Notes: generated from the letters alone by a model not told the origin. A DNA stretch of 32,707 nucleotides from Nanobdellota archaeon (GCA_030688225.1 JAUYIO010000039.1:1-32707), one strand, 5' to 3'; counted from the stretch's first letter, positions 7,140-14,987 are shown. A program made the numbers and translations.

Positions 7140-7230
7140 TACGTATACACAGAGAAATATATACTATTTAAATGTTTCTAAAAAAAAGATTATAAAACAT
7201 TTTAAAAACTCTTTTTAGTTTTAATTGTCT

Positions 7231-7872
7231 ATGGATATTAAAGAGGGATGGAAAAAATTCTGGCATTTGTTGTGGAAAGATAATAGCTGGAAAGGTTGGA
7301 TTTTCTCGTTGGTGTTCTTGTTAGTTTTTTTCAAATTAATTTTTTTTCCAGGATTATCATTGATAACAGGGAGTTCTCTTCCTCTTGCAATTGTAGAATC
7401 CTGTAGCATGTATCATGAGAATAATATGTTTTCAAATTATGATAAGTGGTGGAACGAACATGAACAGAAATATTCAAAATACAACTTGACAAAACAAGAA
7501 TTTGAAGATTTCTCTTTCTACAAAGGATTCAGCAAGGGAGATATTCTGTTAATTGTAGAAGCAAATCCTGAAAAATTAAAAGTCGGTGACATAATCATTT
7601 TCCAATCAGGAACAGGAACTCCTGTAATTCATAGAATAATAAACATAGAGAATAAAGACGGAGAATATTTTTTTGACACAATTGGAGATAACAATAATGA
7701 AATTCTCACACCTTCAAATAACGCAGGAGGAGTAGACGAAAGAAATATAAAAGAAGAACAATTAGTTGGAAAAGCTGTATTCAGAGTTGCTCCTTACCTT
7801 GGATGGATGAAATTAATTTTTTATGAGCATCTTCGTCCAGAATATGAAAAAGGATTGTGTCATGAAAATTAA
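7231..7872 (+). CDS. Signal peptidase I, S26B (Sec11-like)
   Basis: This membrane-bound serine peptidase removes Sec signal peptides. I chose the ATG at 7231 (213 residues). A TTG at 7225 is possible. The transmembrane segment is at about residues 22-47. The catalytic Ser is in VESCSMYH (Ser59). The archaeal/ER-type His is in PVIHRIIN (His134), and an Asp is in TIGDNNNE (Asp153). There is no catalytic Lys, as in Sec11. About 45 residues rich in Trp, Tyr and Lys lie between the Ser box and the strand KGDILLIVE, more than in a minimal archaeal enzyme. The TATA-like box near 7190 implies a very short leader. Confidence 0.93.
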   Translation: MDIKEGWKKFWHLLWKDNSWKGWIFSLVFLLVFFKLIFFPGLSLITGSSLPLAIVESCSMYHENNMFSNYDKWWNEHEQKYSKYNLTKQEFEDFSFYKGFSKGDILLIVEANPEKLKVGDIIIFQSGTGTPVIHRIINIENKDGEYFFDTIGDNNNEILTPSNNAGGVDERNIKEEQLVGKAVFRVAPYLGWMKLIFYEHLRPEYEKGLCHEN

Positions 7873-7915
7873 AAATAAACAAAAAACTTAAAAAGAGGTT
7901 AAATTAAAACATACG

Positions 7916-8224
7916 ATGGAATTTTGTCCAAAATGCGGAGCAGTATTGATTCAGAAAACAAAAAATTACGGATGTCCCAGATGCAATTACTCTTCAAAAG
8001 AAAAAGTAAAAATAAAAGCGTCTGAAAAAATAGGTGAGAAAAAGAAAATCACAGTCATAAGGGAAAAAGATTCCCAGGTGTTCCCAGTTATTGCAGAGAC
8101 ATGTAAAAAATGTGGGCACGAAGAAGCTTATTTCTGGACAGTTCAAACACGTTCAGGAGATGAAGCCGAAACAAAATTCTTCAAATGCACAAAGTGTAGT
8201 AATACTTGGAGAGAGTATAGATAA
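7916..8224 (+). CDS. tfs: Transcription factor S (TFIIS/Rpb9-like)
   Basis: This factor reactivates backtracked RNA polymerase by stimulating transcript cleavage. The 102-residue protein has two zinc ribbons. The N-terminal one is FCPKCG (Cys4, Cys7) with GCPRCNY (Cys20, Cys23). The C-terminal one is CKKCGHEEAYFW with FKCTKCSNTWREYR. The acidic loop RSGDEAET carries the Asp-Glu pair inserted into the polymerase active site, so it should be cleavage-competent. Length and spacing are typical. It lies 43 bases downstream of the signal peptidase gene, possibly with its own promoter. Confidence 0.96.
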   Translation: MEFCPKCGAVLIQKTKNYGCPRCNYSSKEKVKIKASEKIGEKKKITVIREKDSQVFPVIAETCKKCGHEEAYFWTVQTRSGDEAETKFFKCTKCSNTWREYR

Positions 8225-8275
8225 TATATTCTAAAGTATAATTTATTTTAAAAAGAAGAGTCTCATAAAATAATT

Positions 8276-8653
8276 ATGGAACTTATAACGCATATTTTTG
8301 GAAGAGAAAAAATTAAACCTGTTAGAAAAGCGCAAAGATATCCCTGTCCTTTTTATGGATTTTCTTTGGATTTGGGGATGTTAACAGATACGAAAGGGAA
8401 TCAATGTGCATTAATCACAGAAAGTTGCAGCCCATGCAGAATGGAGATGGATGGTCAAACGCCAAGCTGGGTAAATTGTAATTACATAAATAATGAAAAT
8501 AATACAAACTCTATAGAAAAGATTGATAATGCAAGAGATAATATTAGGGTTTTCCCTGATGAGTTTTACCAAGAGGAAATGAGAGTATGGACTGGAATAA
8601 AATTTAAAGATTGGATTAAATATACTTTAGGAAAAAATAGTCTGATTTCTTAA
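8276..8653 (+). CDS. Cys-rich hypothetical protein
   Basis: This 125-residue protein has Cys residues clustered in a conserved-looking pattern: RYPCPFYGF, GNQCALITESCSPCRMEMDG, then TPSWVNCNY. The spacing suggests metal binding. I recall similar short proteins (PCPFYGF...NQCAL...PCxME..G..PxW..C) as an uncharacterised family in archaea and bacteria, but I cannot name it. The second half is polar and has no membrane helix. It follows tfs by 51 bases and precedes the tRNA. Confidence 0.65.
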   Translation: MELITHIFGREKIKPVRKAQRYPCPFYGFSLDLGMLTDTKGNQCALITESCSPCRMEMDGQTPSWVNCNYINNENNTNSIEKIDNARDNIRVFPDEFYQEEMRVWTGIKFKDWIKYTLGKNSLIS

Positions 8654-8660
8654 TAGATAA

Positions 8661-8670
8661 AAATATAAAC
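8661..8670 (+). promoter_or_regulatory. TATA-like box of tRNA-Lys
   Basis: The sequence AAATATAAAC lies about 24-33 bases before the first base of the tRNA, the right distance for an archaeal TATA box, and inside an AT-rich gap without genes. Confidence 0.4.
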
Positions 8671-8693
8671 AAAATATTTCTAGTAAAATTATT

Positions 8694-8787
8694 GGCTCCG
8701 TAGCTCAGCCTGGTTAGAGCACCGGACTCTTAGGAAATTAATTTCAAAGAAATCCGGGTGTCGTGGGTTCAAATCCCATCGGGGCCA
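8694..8787 (+). tRNA. tRNA-Lys (CUU anticodon) with a short intron
   Basis: The cloverleaf is complete. The acceptor GGCTCCG (8694-8700) pairs with CGGGGCC (8780-8786), with discriminator A. The D stem is GCTC/GAGC, the anticodon stem CCGGA (8722-8726) with TCCGG (8753-8757), and the T arm GTGGG-TTCAAAT-CCCAT. The anticodon CTT is at 8729-8731. About 19 extra bases (roughly 8733-8751) sit after position 37, the canonical archaeal intron site. TCTT (8728-8731) and AAGA (8747-8750) can form a short helix like the centre of a bulge-helix-bulge, though the fit is relaxed and the exact cut sites are uncertain. The mature length is about 75. No CCA is encoded. Confidence 0.95.
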
Positions 8788-8838
8788 TATTTGTTATAAA
8801 ACAATAATTCTTAAAAAGTATTTATTTATTAAAAGATA

Positions 8839-9231
8839 ATGAATCAAAGAAAAATTCTGGAAGGATTATTAAAACACTTACAGGAAATGAATCTTGGAGA
8901 GAAAATAGAAGGAGAAGATTTGCATTTTTCTATATGGTTTTATTATAATGGAAGACATTTTCAAATGGAGGAGTACAACCAATCAAGCAAGTTAAATTTT
9001 TGGTTATGTAAAAAAGATAATATTATATGGTATCAAATATCCTCAAAAGAAAAAATGTTAGAAATATTCTCAAGGGGAAAAGGTTGGGAAATTTGCGAAG
9101 GAATAATAAGCCAAGATAATCCATTGGGAAATCACTATCTAAAACTATATCCTTTAACAAACTTTTCTGATAAATTTGAAGCAAGAATTTATTCTACCAA
9201 AATAGTTAAAGACCAGACTATAATGAATTAA
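8839..9231 (+). CDS. Hypothetical protein
   Basis: This 130-residue, probably soluble protein is rich in Trp, Tyr and Phe (HFSIWFYYNGRHFQ, LNFWLCKKDNIIWYQ). It looks like a mixed alpha/beta domain with an N-terminal helix (RKILEGLLKHLQEMN). No catalytic or metal motif is evident and I do not recognise it. It stands alone after the tRNA. Its stop is four bases before the left copy of a 27-bp direct repeat. Confidence 0.6.
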   Translation: MNQRKILEGLLKHLQEMNLGEKIEGEDLHFSIWFYYNGRHFQMEEYNQSSKLNFWLCKKDNIIWYQISSKEKMLEIFSRGKGWEICEGIISQDNPLGNHYLKLYPLTNFSDKFEARIYSTKIVKDQTIMN

Positions 9232-9234
9232 ATT

Positions 9235-9261
9235 TATCCCCTATGTTTCCAAAACTCAATA
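9235..9261. repeat. 27-bp direct repeat, left copy
   Basis: It is identical over 27 bases to 9897-9923. With two mismatches the match extends about seven bases further left (TTAAA shared). On the minus strand it would read IEFWKHRG and a stop, like the end of the 65-residue protein, but with no gene in front. It also supplies the TGA stop of the 202-residue membrane protein. Confidence 0.9.
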
Positions 9262-9864
9262 AACAGGAGAGACTTCAACAAATAGATTATAAGTTATAGG
9301 AGAATTCGTAGTTTCAATAATCAAATTATAATTCCCTGAAGATAGATAAAAATTGTTTAGAAAATAAATAGTAGAATTTTCAGATGATTCTAAATAGTAG
9401 AAAAGTTCTCCTTTTTCATAACGATAAAACTCGTTTCCTTCAAGAAGATAAATATTAGAATTAGAATTTGAACTGAAATTAAGATTCAAATAAGAAGAAT
9501 CATATAAATTAATAGCATAAGATTGGTAATAATCATTTTCAAGAACTTGATCTTTTTCATCAAGTAAAATTTGACTACTATAATCTAAAGAAAATATCCT
9601 TACTAAAACAATCAATAAAAAAATAGAAGAAAAGACCAAAGCAACTATTGCAAAAGGTTTTTTCTTATATCTAACAAGATGGATTATTGAAACAACAAAA
9701 TTAAAAAATATAGAAACTCCCACAAGAAATGCGAGAAATAGTTCTCTATTAGTTTCAAAAGAAAAATCAAAAACTAACGCTAATAATAATAAAACAATCA
9801 TCAGATAAAAAGAAATTCTAAGAGAATACCAAACAAACCCTTTTTTAGATTCTTTTCCAGACAT
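9256..9864 (-). CDS. Membrane protein with three N-terminal helices and an extracytoplasmic domain
   Basis: In this 202-residue protein, residues about 12-33, 42-65 and 70-90 are hydrophobic helices. The rest (about 95-202) is a polar, Ser/Asn/Tyr-rich beta-type domain (SYLNLNFSSNSNSNIYLLEG, STIYFLNNFYLSSGNYNLII) likely to lie outside the cell. I do not recognise the family. The gene sits between two copies of a 27-bp direct repeat, and its stop codon lies inside the left copy. It starts 31 bases before the end of the neighbouring 65-residue gene. This arrangement suggests a gene inserted at, or duplicated next to, the 3' end of that neighbour. Confidence 0.6.
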   Translation of the reverse strand: MSGKESKKGFVWYSLRISFYLMIVLLLLALVFDFSFETNRELFLAFLVGVSIFFNFVVSIIHLVRYKKKPFAIVALVFSSIFLLIVLVRIFSLDYSSQILLDEKDQVLENDYYQSYAINLYDSSYLNLNFSSNSNSNIYLLEGNEFYRYEKGELFYYLESSENSTIYFLNNFYLSSGNYNLIIETTNSPITYNLFVEVSPVY

Positions 9865-9895
9865 TAAAAAAATAAAACAAACAAATTATTTAAAC

Positions 9896-10093
9896 CTATC
9901 CCCTATGTTTCCAAAACTCAATAGCTCTGAATCTCTTCATAACTTTTTCATAACTTCCTTTTGGAACAAGAACTTTTGTCTTCGCTTCATTCAACAATCT
10001 AAAATCATATCGCGAAACAGAAAATTTCAGCTTGGATTTTCCAGGATATTTTTTCCACCTTGATTCAGATTTTAGTTTATACTGCAAAACCAT
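9896..10093 (-). CDS. Small basic hypothetical protein
   Basis: This 65-residue protein is strongly basic (YKLKSESRWKKYPGKSKLKF, EKVMKRFRAIEFWKHRG), with no hydrophobic helix or Cys motif. It may bind nucleic acid or the ribosome, but that is a guess from charge alone. The last eight codons are duplicated 662 bp downstream. Upstream is the longest gene-free stretch of the window. Confidence 0.5.
   Translation of the reverse strand: MVLQYKLKSESRWKKYPGKSKLKFSVSRYDFRLLNEAKTKVLVPKGSYEKVMKRFRAIEFWKHRG
9897..9923. repeat. 27-bp direct repeat, right copy
   Basis: This copy lies inside the 3' end of the 65-residue gene on the minus strand and encodes its last residues, IEFWKHRG, plus most of the stop. 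It is identical to 9235-9261. The distance from copy to copy is 662 bp and encloses one gene. Confidence 0.9.
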
Positions 10094-10419
10094 TTAACAA
10101 ATTAACAAATTAAGAAATATAAATTTTACTATGAGATTATGTTCACAATAAAATACTCTGCTCCAAAGTCGCAGTTATAAAAGAATATTTAATATAATCT
10201 GGGTAATGAATTAATACGATAAAAAATATTTTTCCTCTATTAACAATTATAAATTAATCGTGAGCAACTTGTTGCGAACCTATTCTAAGCGAACGTAATG
10301 CGAGAATAGAGAATCTATTTTAACAAACTTCTTTCGGAAAATCGTGACAAAGTCCGATTTGGAGAAATCTAATCAATCGCAAGGCTTAAGCCGAGCATAT
10401 CTTTCAGGGGCATGAATTG
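10094..10419. other. 326-base gene-free region with a cluster of inverted repeats
   Basis: No coding frame with a plausible start was seen. The right half holds several inverted repeats: GCAAC-tt-GTTGC (10264-10275), CTATTCT...AGAATAG (10280-10286 with 10303-10309), AAATCG...CGATTT (10339-10344 with 10355-10360) and the palindrome GGCTTAAGCC (10383-10392). This part is visibly less AT-rich than its flanks. It could be the 3' region of the minus-strand regulator gene at 10420 or an unassigned structured RNA. The left half is plain AT-rich sequence and includes the promoter of the 65-residue gene. Confidence 0.4.
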
Positions 10420-10686
10420 TTATCTAACTAATTTCTGTATATTCTCTATTGCATCTGCAACTTCTTTTCCTTTCTTAGTCAGTTGTATCACCTTTATTCG
10501 CCCCTTTTTTTCAAAAACAACCAACTTCAATTCTTCAAGTGTCTGCAAAATTTTTACTGCATGGCTATAAGTGCAATCAACTTCTTTAGCCAAAACACTT
10601 CCATACCTCATCCGCGTATTCTTCTTCAAAGAAACCAACATCAAAGCCGGCTTTCTCCTGAAAAAGATATCAAAGTTATCTTTCAT
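10420..10686 (-). CDS. Winged-helix transcriptional regulator
   Basis: This 88-residue, single-domain DNA-binding protein has a helix-turn-helix at about residues 26-52 (GSVLAKEVDCTYSHAVKILQTLEEL) and a wing (LVVFEKKGRIKVIQLTKKGK), followed by a short C-terminal helix. The organisation matches MarR/PadR-like minimal winged-helix proteins of archaea. There is no ligand-binding domain. It is divergent from the phosphoesterase gene at 10829, and the 142 bases between them include the palindrome TTTGAACTTCAAA (10785-10797), a possible site. Targets are unknown. Confidence 0.75.
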   Translation of the reverse strand: MKDNFDIFFRRKPALMLVSLKKNTRMRYGSVLAKEVDCTYSHAVKILQTLEELKLVVFEKKGRIKVIQLTKKGKEVADAIENIQKLVR

Positions 10687-10828
10687 TTTATTTGAACATA
10701 GATATTTTAACCTATATATCCCGATAATGTCTTCCTTTTAAATGTTTTGTAGAATATATTTCACTTACGCATAGTAATAATAACTTTGAACTTCAAAATA
10801 TTTATAATTAACAAAAATATGTAATTCT

Positions 10829-11440
10829 ATGGAAAAGAAAAAAACAAGAATACTTGCAGTAGGAGATATTCATGGGGACACAAGACTTGTAAGCAGACTA
10901 GCAAAAAAAGCACAAAAAGAAAACATAGATTTAGTCATTCTTGCAGGAGATTTAACAAGCCATAGCGAAACTCCAAATTTGATAAAACCATTTAAAGAAG
11001 CAAATAAAAAAGTCTTGTTAATTCCTGGAAACTGGGACTCTTTCGCAACAACTGATTTTCTTGCAGAAATTTACGGAGTGAGAAACATTCATGGCTATTC
11101 TGTTAAATATGACGACATAGGATTTTTCGGGGCAGGAGGAGCAGAAGGTCCTGGAGAAGGAAGAATCACAGACGAAGAAATTTTTCAAACATTAGTAAAA
11201 GCTCATTCAGGATTAAAAGACGTCAAAAAGAAAGTCATGATTACCCACATGCATCCTGCAAACTCAAAATCAGAATTCTCAGGAGTTCCTGGGAGCAGCT
11301 CTATAGAAAAAGCAATAAAAAAATTCAAACCAGATTTCTTGCTGCACTCCCACATTCACGAAGCAGGAGGAGTTGAAGAAAAAATAGGGAAGACAAGAGT
11401 GATAAATGTTTCAAGAAAAGAAAAAATTTTTGAAATTTGA
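10829..11440 (+). CDS. Calcineurin-like metallophosphoesterase
   Basis: This 203-residue protein has all the metal-binding blocks of the family: GDIHGD (Asp13, His15), LAGDLT (Asp41), PGNWDS (Asn68, Asp70), MITHMHP and LLHSHIHEAGG. The usual GNHD box reads GNWD, a variation seen in small archaeal phosphoesterases. The size fits the YfcE/MJ0936-like single-domain group, which cleaves phosphodiesters or phosphomonoesters. The physiological substrate is unknown. It is followed 34 bases later by topA on the same strand. Confidence 0.85.
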   Translation: MEKKKTRILAVGDIHGDTRLVSRLAKKAQKENIDLVILAGDLTSHSETPNLIKPFKEANKKVLLIPGNWDSFATTDFLAEIYGVRNIHGYSVKYDDIGFFGAGGAEGPGEGRITDEEIFQTLVKAHSGLKDVKKKVMITHMHPANSKSEFSGVPGSSSIEKAIKKFKPDFLLHSHIHEAGGVEEKIGKTRVINVSRKEKIFEI

Positions 11441-11474
11441 AAACCCTTAAAAACCCCTATCATTCATAATAAGA

Positions 11475-13886
11475 ATGCCAAAAAAACCTAAAAAATCAAA
11501 AGAAGAGAGAATAGCTGAAAATTATTTTCCGGTTTATAAAGAAGATTTAAAGAGGACTATTGAAAAAGAATACAAAGAAATTGACCCAAAATCTCTTGAA
11601 AAAATAGAAGAGGTGAAACAGATTAAAACAAAAAGAAAATATTCTAGAAAAAAATCTTCCAAAAATAAGACAAGTCCAAAAAAGAGAAAAACAATAGAAA
11701 AAAAATTCATTCCTCCGAAGATTTCTCTGAAACCAAATGGTTATGAATTCATCATAACAGAAAAACCACAGGCAGCATTGAAAATCGCTTCTGCTTTAGG
11801 AAAATCAATTCAAAAAGATATTAACAAAATTCCTTATTATGAAGTAAATCGGCAAGGAAAAAAAATAATAGTTGGGTGTGCTGTAGGACATTTATTCACA
11901 TTAAAACAAAACGAAAGTGGATTTCAAATCCCAATCTTCAACATAAGCTGGACTCCAAATTATCTTGTAAAAAAGAATGATTTTACAAAAAGATATTATG
12001 ATGCTCTTCTAAAACTTGCAAAAGATGCTGGAAACTTGACAGTTGCAACAGATTACGATACAGAAGGTGAAGTCATTGGTTTAAACGTTGTAAGATTTAT
12101 CTGCGGACAAAAAGATGCAAACAGAATGAAATTCTCAACCTTAACAGAAAAAGAATTAAATGAATCTTATGAAAATAAATCTTCAAGAATAGATTGGGGA
12201 CAGGCAATTGCAGGAGAAACACGCCATTATCTTGATTGGTTTTATGGAATAAATCTTTCAAGAGCTTTAATGAATGCGATAAAAAGCACAGGGAATTTCA
12301 GGATAATGTCAATAGGGAGAGTTCAAGGTCCTGCACTAAATCTAATTGTAAAAAAAGAAAGAGAAATTGGAAAATTCATCTCAAAACCTTTTTGGCAGGT
12401 TTTTATAAACGTCAGCGATGGAAAAAACAAAGTTGAATTAAGATACCATAAAGATATCTTTGACAAAAAAGAATTGGAAAAGTTCAATAATCTTGTTGGA
12501 AAAACTGCAAAAGCCCAAACAAAAAAAACAGAACAGATAATTCCTCCAAATCCTCCTTTTAATCTGACAACTCTGCAAACAGAAGCATACAAATTTCATG
12601 GGATAACTCCTTCAGAAACCTTGAGATTTGCACAATCCCTTTATCTCGCAGGATTAATTTCTTATCGAAGAACTTCAAGTCAGAAACTTCCAGCATCAAT
12701 AGATTATCAGACAATTCTAAAAAAACTTGCAAGAGAATATAATGTAGAAAAATTAATCACAAAAACAAAACCTATAGAAGGAAAAAAATCAGACCCTGCT
12801 CACCCTTCAATTTATCCAACAGGAAACACACAAATTTTAGCAGGACAAGAAGAGAAAATATATAATTTAATTGTAAAAAGATTCCTTTCTCTTTTCTGCG
12901 ACAATGCAATAATCCACAAAAAGACAGTAAAAGCAGAGGTTGAGATTAACGCAGAAAAAATTTTGAAGTTATCGCAGCAAAAAGGAGAGGGTGAGGGGCA
13001 AAAGAATTCAGTATCAGAAATTGGGGGAAAAGCGATAACTCAAGAAAAATTAATCTTCACTGCAAATGGTGCTTCAATAAAAAAGAAAAATTGGATGGAG
13101 ATTTATCCTTTCAAACTCCAAGAAAAAGAAATTCCTGATTTAGAAGGCGATGTAAAAATAATTGACTTAAAAACAGAAGAGAAAAAAACACAACCTCCAA
13201 AAAGATATTCTCCTGCATCAATTGTTTCAGAACTTGAAAAGAGAAATCTTGGAACAAAAGCAACAAGATCTTCAATACTTGAAACACTTTACGATAGAGG
13301 ATACATAAAAGAAAAAAGCATTGAAGCAACTTCTTTGGGAATGTCTTTAATCTCAACGCTTGAAAAATATTCTCCGATAATAATTGATGAAAAACTTACA
13401 AGAACTTTTGAAAATGAAATGGAAGACATCCAAAAAAGTAAAAAAGATTTTGAAAAGAAAAAAGAAAAAGTCATTAACGAAGCCAAAGAAACAATAAGGA
13501 AAATCTCAGAAGATTTTGAAAAGAAAGAAGATAAGATAGGAAAAGAACTTTTGCAGGCAAATAATGAATTAATAGAAAAACAAAAAGAAGAAAACAAACT
13601 GACAATCTGTCCTGTTTGCAAAAAAGGATATTTAGCAATAACTTATTCCAAGAAAACAAGAAGATATTTTGTAGCTTGTAATGCTTATCCAGAATGCAAA
13701 ACAACATATTCTCTTCCTCCAAACGGCTTAATAAAAAAAACAGATAAAATTTGTGAAGGATGTGGTTTTCCAATGTTAATGCTCTTGAAAAAGGGAAGAA
13801 AACCTTGGATTTTCTGCTTTAATAGAGAATGTCCAACAAACAAAAAGAGAATTGAAGAATACAGAAAAAGACAAGAACAACAATAA
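11475..13886 (+). CDS. topA: DNA topoisomerase I, type IA
   Basis: This enzyme relaxes negative supercoils by single-strand passage. In its 803 residues, about 1-88 form a Lys-rich extension (many KKK/KRK runs) not typical of the family. The Toprim domain follows (YEFIITEKPQAA with Glu96, ATDYDTEGE with Asp193/195 and Glu197). The catalytic Tyr is Tyr397 in LISYRRTSSQKLP, where most relatives have YPRT. HPSIYPTG is also typical. Near the C-terminus are two zinc ribbons, CPVCKKGYL...CNAYPECK and CEGCGFPM...CFNRECP. A short Gly/Glu-rich insert lies near residue 505. It is not a reverse gyrase because there is no helicase domain. Confidence 0.95.
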   Translation: MPKKPKKSKEERIAENYFPVYKEDLKRTIEKEYKEIDPKSLEKIEEVKQIKTKRKYSRKKSSKNKTSPKKRKTIEKKFIPPKISLKPNGYEFIITEKPQAALKIASALGKSIQKDINKIPYYEVNRQGKKIIVGCAVGHLFTLKQNESGFQIPIFNISWTPNYLVKKNDFTKRYYDALLKLAKDAGNLTVATDYDTEGEVIGLNVVRFICGQKDANRMKFSTLTEKELNESYENKSSRIDWGQAIAGETRHYLDWFYGINLSRALMNAIKSTGNFRIMSIGRVQGPALNLIVKKEREIGKFISKPFWQVFINVSDGKNKVELRYHKDIFDKKELEKFNNLVGKTAKAQTKKTEQIIPPNPPFNLTTLQTEAYKFHGITPSETLRFAQSLYLAGLISYRRTSSQKLPASIDYQTILKKLAREYNVEKLITKTKPIEGKKSDPAHPSIYPTGNTQILAGQEEKIYNLIVKRFLSLFCDNAIIHKKTVKAEVEINAEKILKLSQQKGEGEGQKNSVSEIGGKAITQEKLIFTANGASIKKKNWMEIYPFKLQEKEIPDLEGDVKIIDLKTEEKKTQPPKRYSPASIVSELEKRNLGTKATRSSILETLYDRGYIKEKSIEATSLGMSLISTLEKYSPIIIDEKLTRTFENEMEDIQKSKKDFEKKKEKVINEAKETIRKISEDFEKKEDKIGKELLQANNELIEKQKEENKLTICPVCKKGYLAITYSKKTRRYFVACNAYPECKTTYSLPPNGLIKKTDKICEGCGFPMLMLLKKGRKPWIFCFNRECPTNKKRIEEYRKRQEQQ

Positions 13887-13914
13887 TTAAAAACAAACTT
13901 TTTCTCAAGGGATT

Positions 13915-14259
13915 ATGGTAGAAATATTAGATCAAAAAGAAATTGATAGACTTATGACCATGGCTATGTCTCCTGATGAAAGCGGAGAAAGTTTAGATTC
14001 AACTCATCCTGCCTTGGGTGAAGAACCAGTTGATGGAAGAAAATATTTTACGCCTCCTAAAAGAAATCCGATAGGATTTGAAAAAAGATACAAAACTCCT
14101 CTTTTAAAAAGGAGGAAAATCATTTACAATCCTCCAACAGAAATAGAAGAAAATCCATTGCATTGCACTCGCGAATCTCCTGTTGTTGTAAGAACTCTTG
14201 ATAATTATAATCAAATGATAGAAAAAAGAAACCAGTATGCAAAAAGAAGAACTGCTTAA
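13915..14259 (+). CDS. Hypothetical protein downstream of topA
   Basis: This 114-residue hydrophilic protein is Pro-, Lys- and Arg-rich (YFTPPKRNPIGFEKRYKTPL, LLKRRKIIYNPPTE) and probably partly disordered, with no recognised domain. It begins 28 bases after the topA stop and is likely co-transcribed. Its stop overlaps the stop of the convergent radB gene by 4 bases. Function unknown. Confidence 0.55.
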   Translation: MVEILDQKEIDRLMTMAMSPDESGESLDSTHPALGEEPVDGRKYFTPPKRNPIGFEKRYKTPLLKRRKIIYNPPTEIEENPLHCTRESPVVVRTLDNYNQMIEKRNQYAKRRTA

Positions 14260-14987
14260 AATAGTCTCTTCTTAAAAATACCCTCGTTCTTGATTTCAAA
14301 AGCTAATTCCTTTTCTTTCAAACTTCTATGCTTCAACAAAATAGCTTTTCTCTTGCTCCCTTCTTGTTGCAATTCAATTATGCATTTACTCCAATATTTC
14401 AAGAGATTTCCTCCGACAATATTAACTTCTCGCTTAACACCTTTTCTCCAATCTTCTTCAGACAAAAAACCTTCATAAACCTGATTAGTTACAATTACAG
14501 GGATGCCTTTTTTTCTCGCAATTTCAGAAAGAACTCTCATCTGCTTTGCAACTTCTCTATTAACTTGTTTTATTTGAGAATCTTCTTTAGACTGAACAGC
14601 ATCCCCTAATTCAAGCCTGTAAAGAGTCGCCATCCCATCAATAACAATTAAACTTATTTGCTCCTTTTTTATTTTCTCAAGCAATTTAAGGAAAAATTTT
14701 TGCTGTTCTTGAAAACTAGTCGGTTCTAACAAAAAAATATTCTCTAAAACTTCTTTATAATTATCTCCAACAATTTGCTTGACTCTTTCAACAGAAAAAC
14801 CTCCTTCAGTATCCACAAAAATAACTTTGTTTCCTTTTTTCGCCTGACTACACGCAACAAGAACACAAAAATTAGTTTTCCCACTTCCAGGCGGTCCTGC
14901 AATCATAGTCACAACATCTGTTTCATAACCTCCATAAAGCCATGTATTCAAATCATAACTCCCAGTTGAAATTCTTCCCATACTCAT
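14256..14987 (-). CDS. radB: DNA repair and recombination protein RadB
   Basis: This 243-residue RecA-family ATPase is the archaeal RadA paralogue thought to assist homologous recombination. Walker A is GPPGSGKT (about residues 31-38), Walker B is LIVIDGMA, and the RecA core pattern IFVDTEGGFS is present. As in other RadB proteins, there is no N-terminal helix-hairpin-helix domain. The start gives RISTGSYDLNTWLYGG, the usual RadB beginning. It appears to be a single-gene unit. Confidence 0.93.
   Translation of the reverse strand: MSMGRISTGSYDLNTWLYGGYETDVVTMIAGPPGSGKTNFCVLVACSQAKKGNKVIFVDTEGGFSVERVKQIVGDNYKEVLENIFLLEPTSFQEQQKFFLKLLEKIKKEQISLIVIDGMATLYRLELGDAVQSKEDSQIKQVNREVAKQMRVLSEIARKKGIPVIVTNQVYEGFLSEEDWRKGVKREVNIVGGNLLKYWSKCIIELQQEGSKRKAILLKHRSLKEKELAFEIKNEGIFKKRLF

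Noticed and set aside
10420..10686. Toxin-antitoxin or defence role for the winged-helix protein
   Set aside because: There is no toxin-like partner. The neighbours are a divergent phosphoesterase and gene-free sequence.
12236..13773. Several open frames inside topA on both strands
   Set aside because: They are overlaps of a clearly coding gene, with low-complexity Phe/Leu/Ser-rich products typical of non-coding frames in AT-rich DNA.
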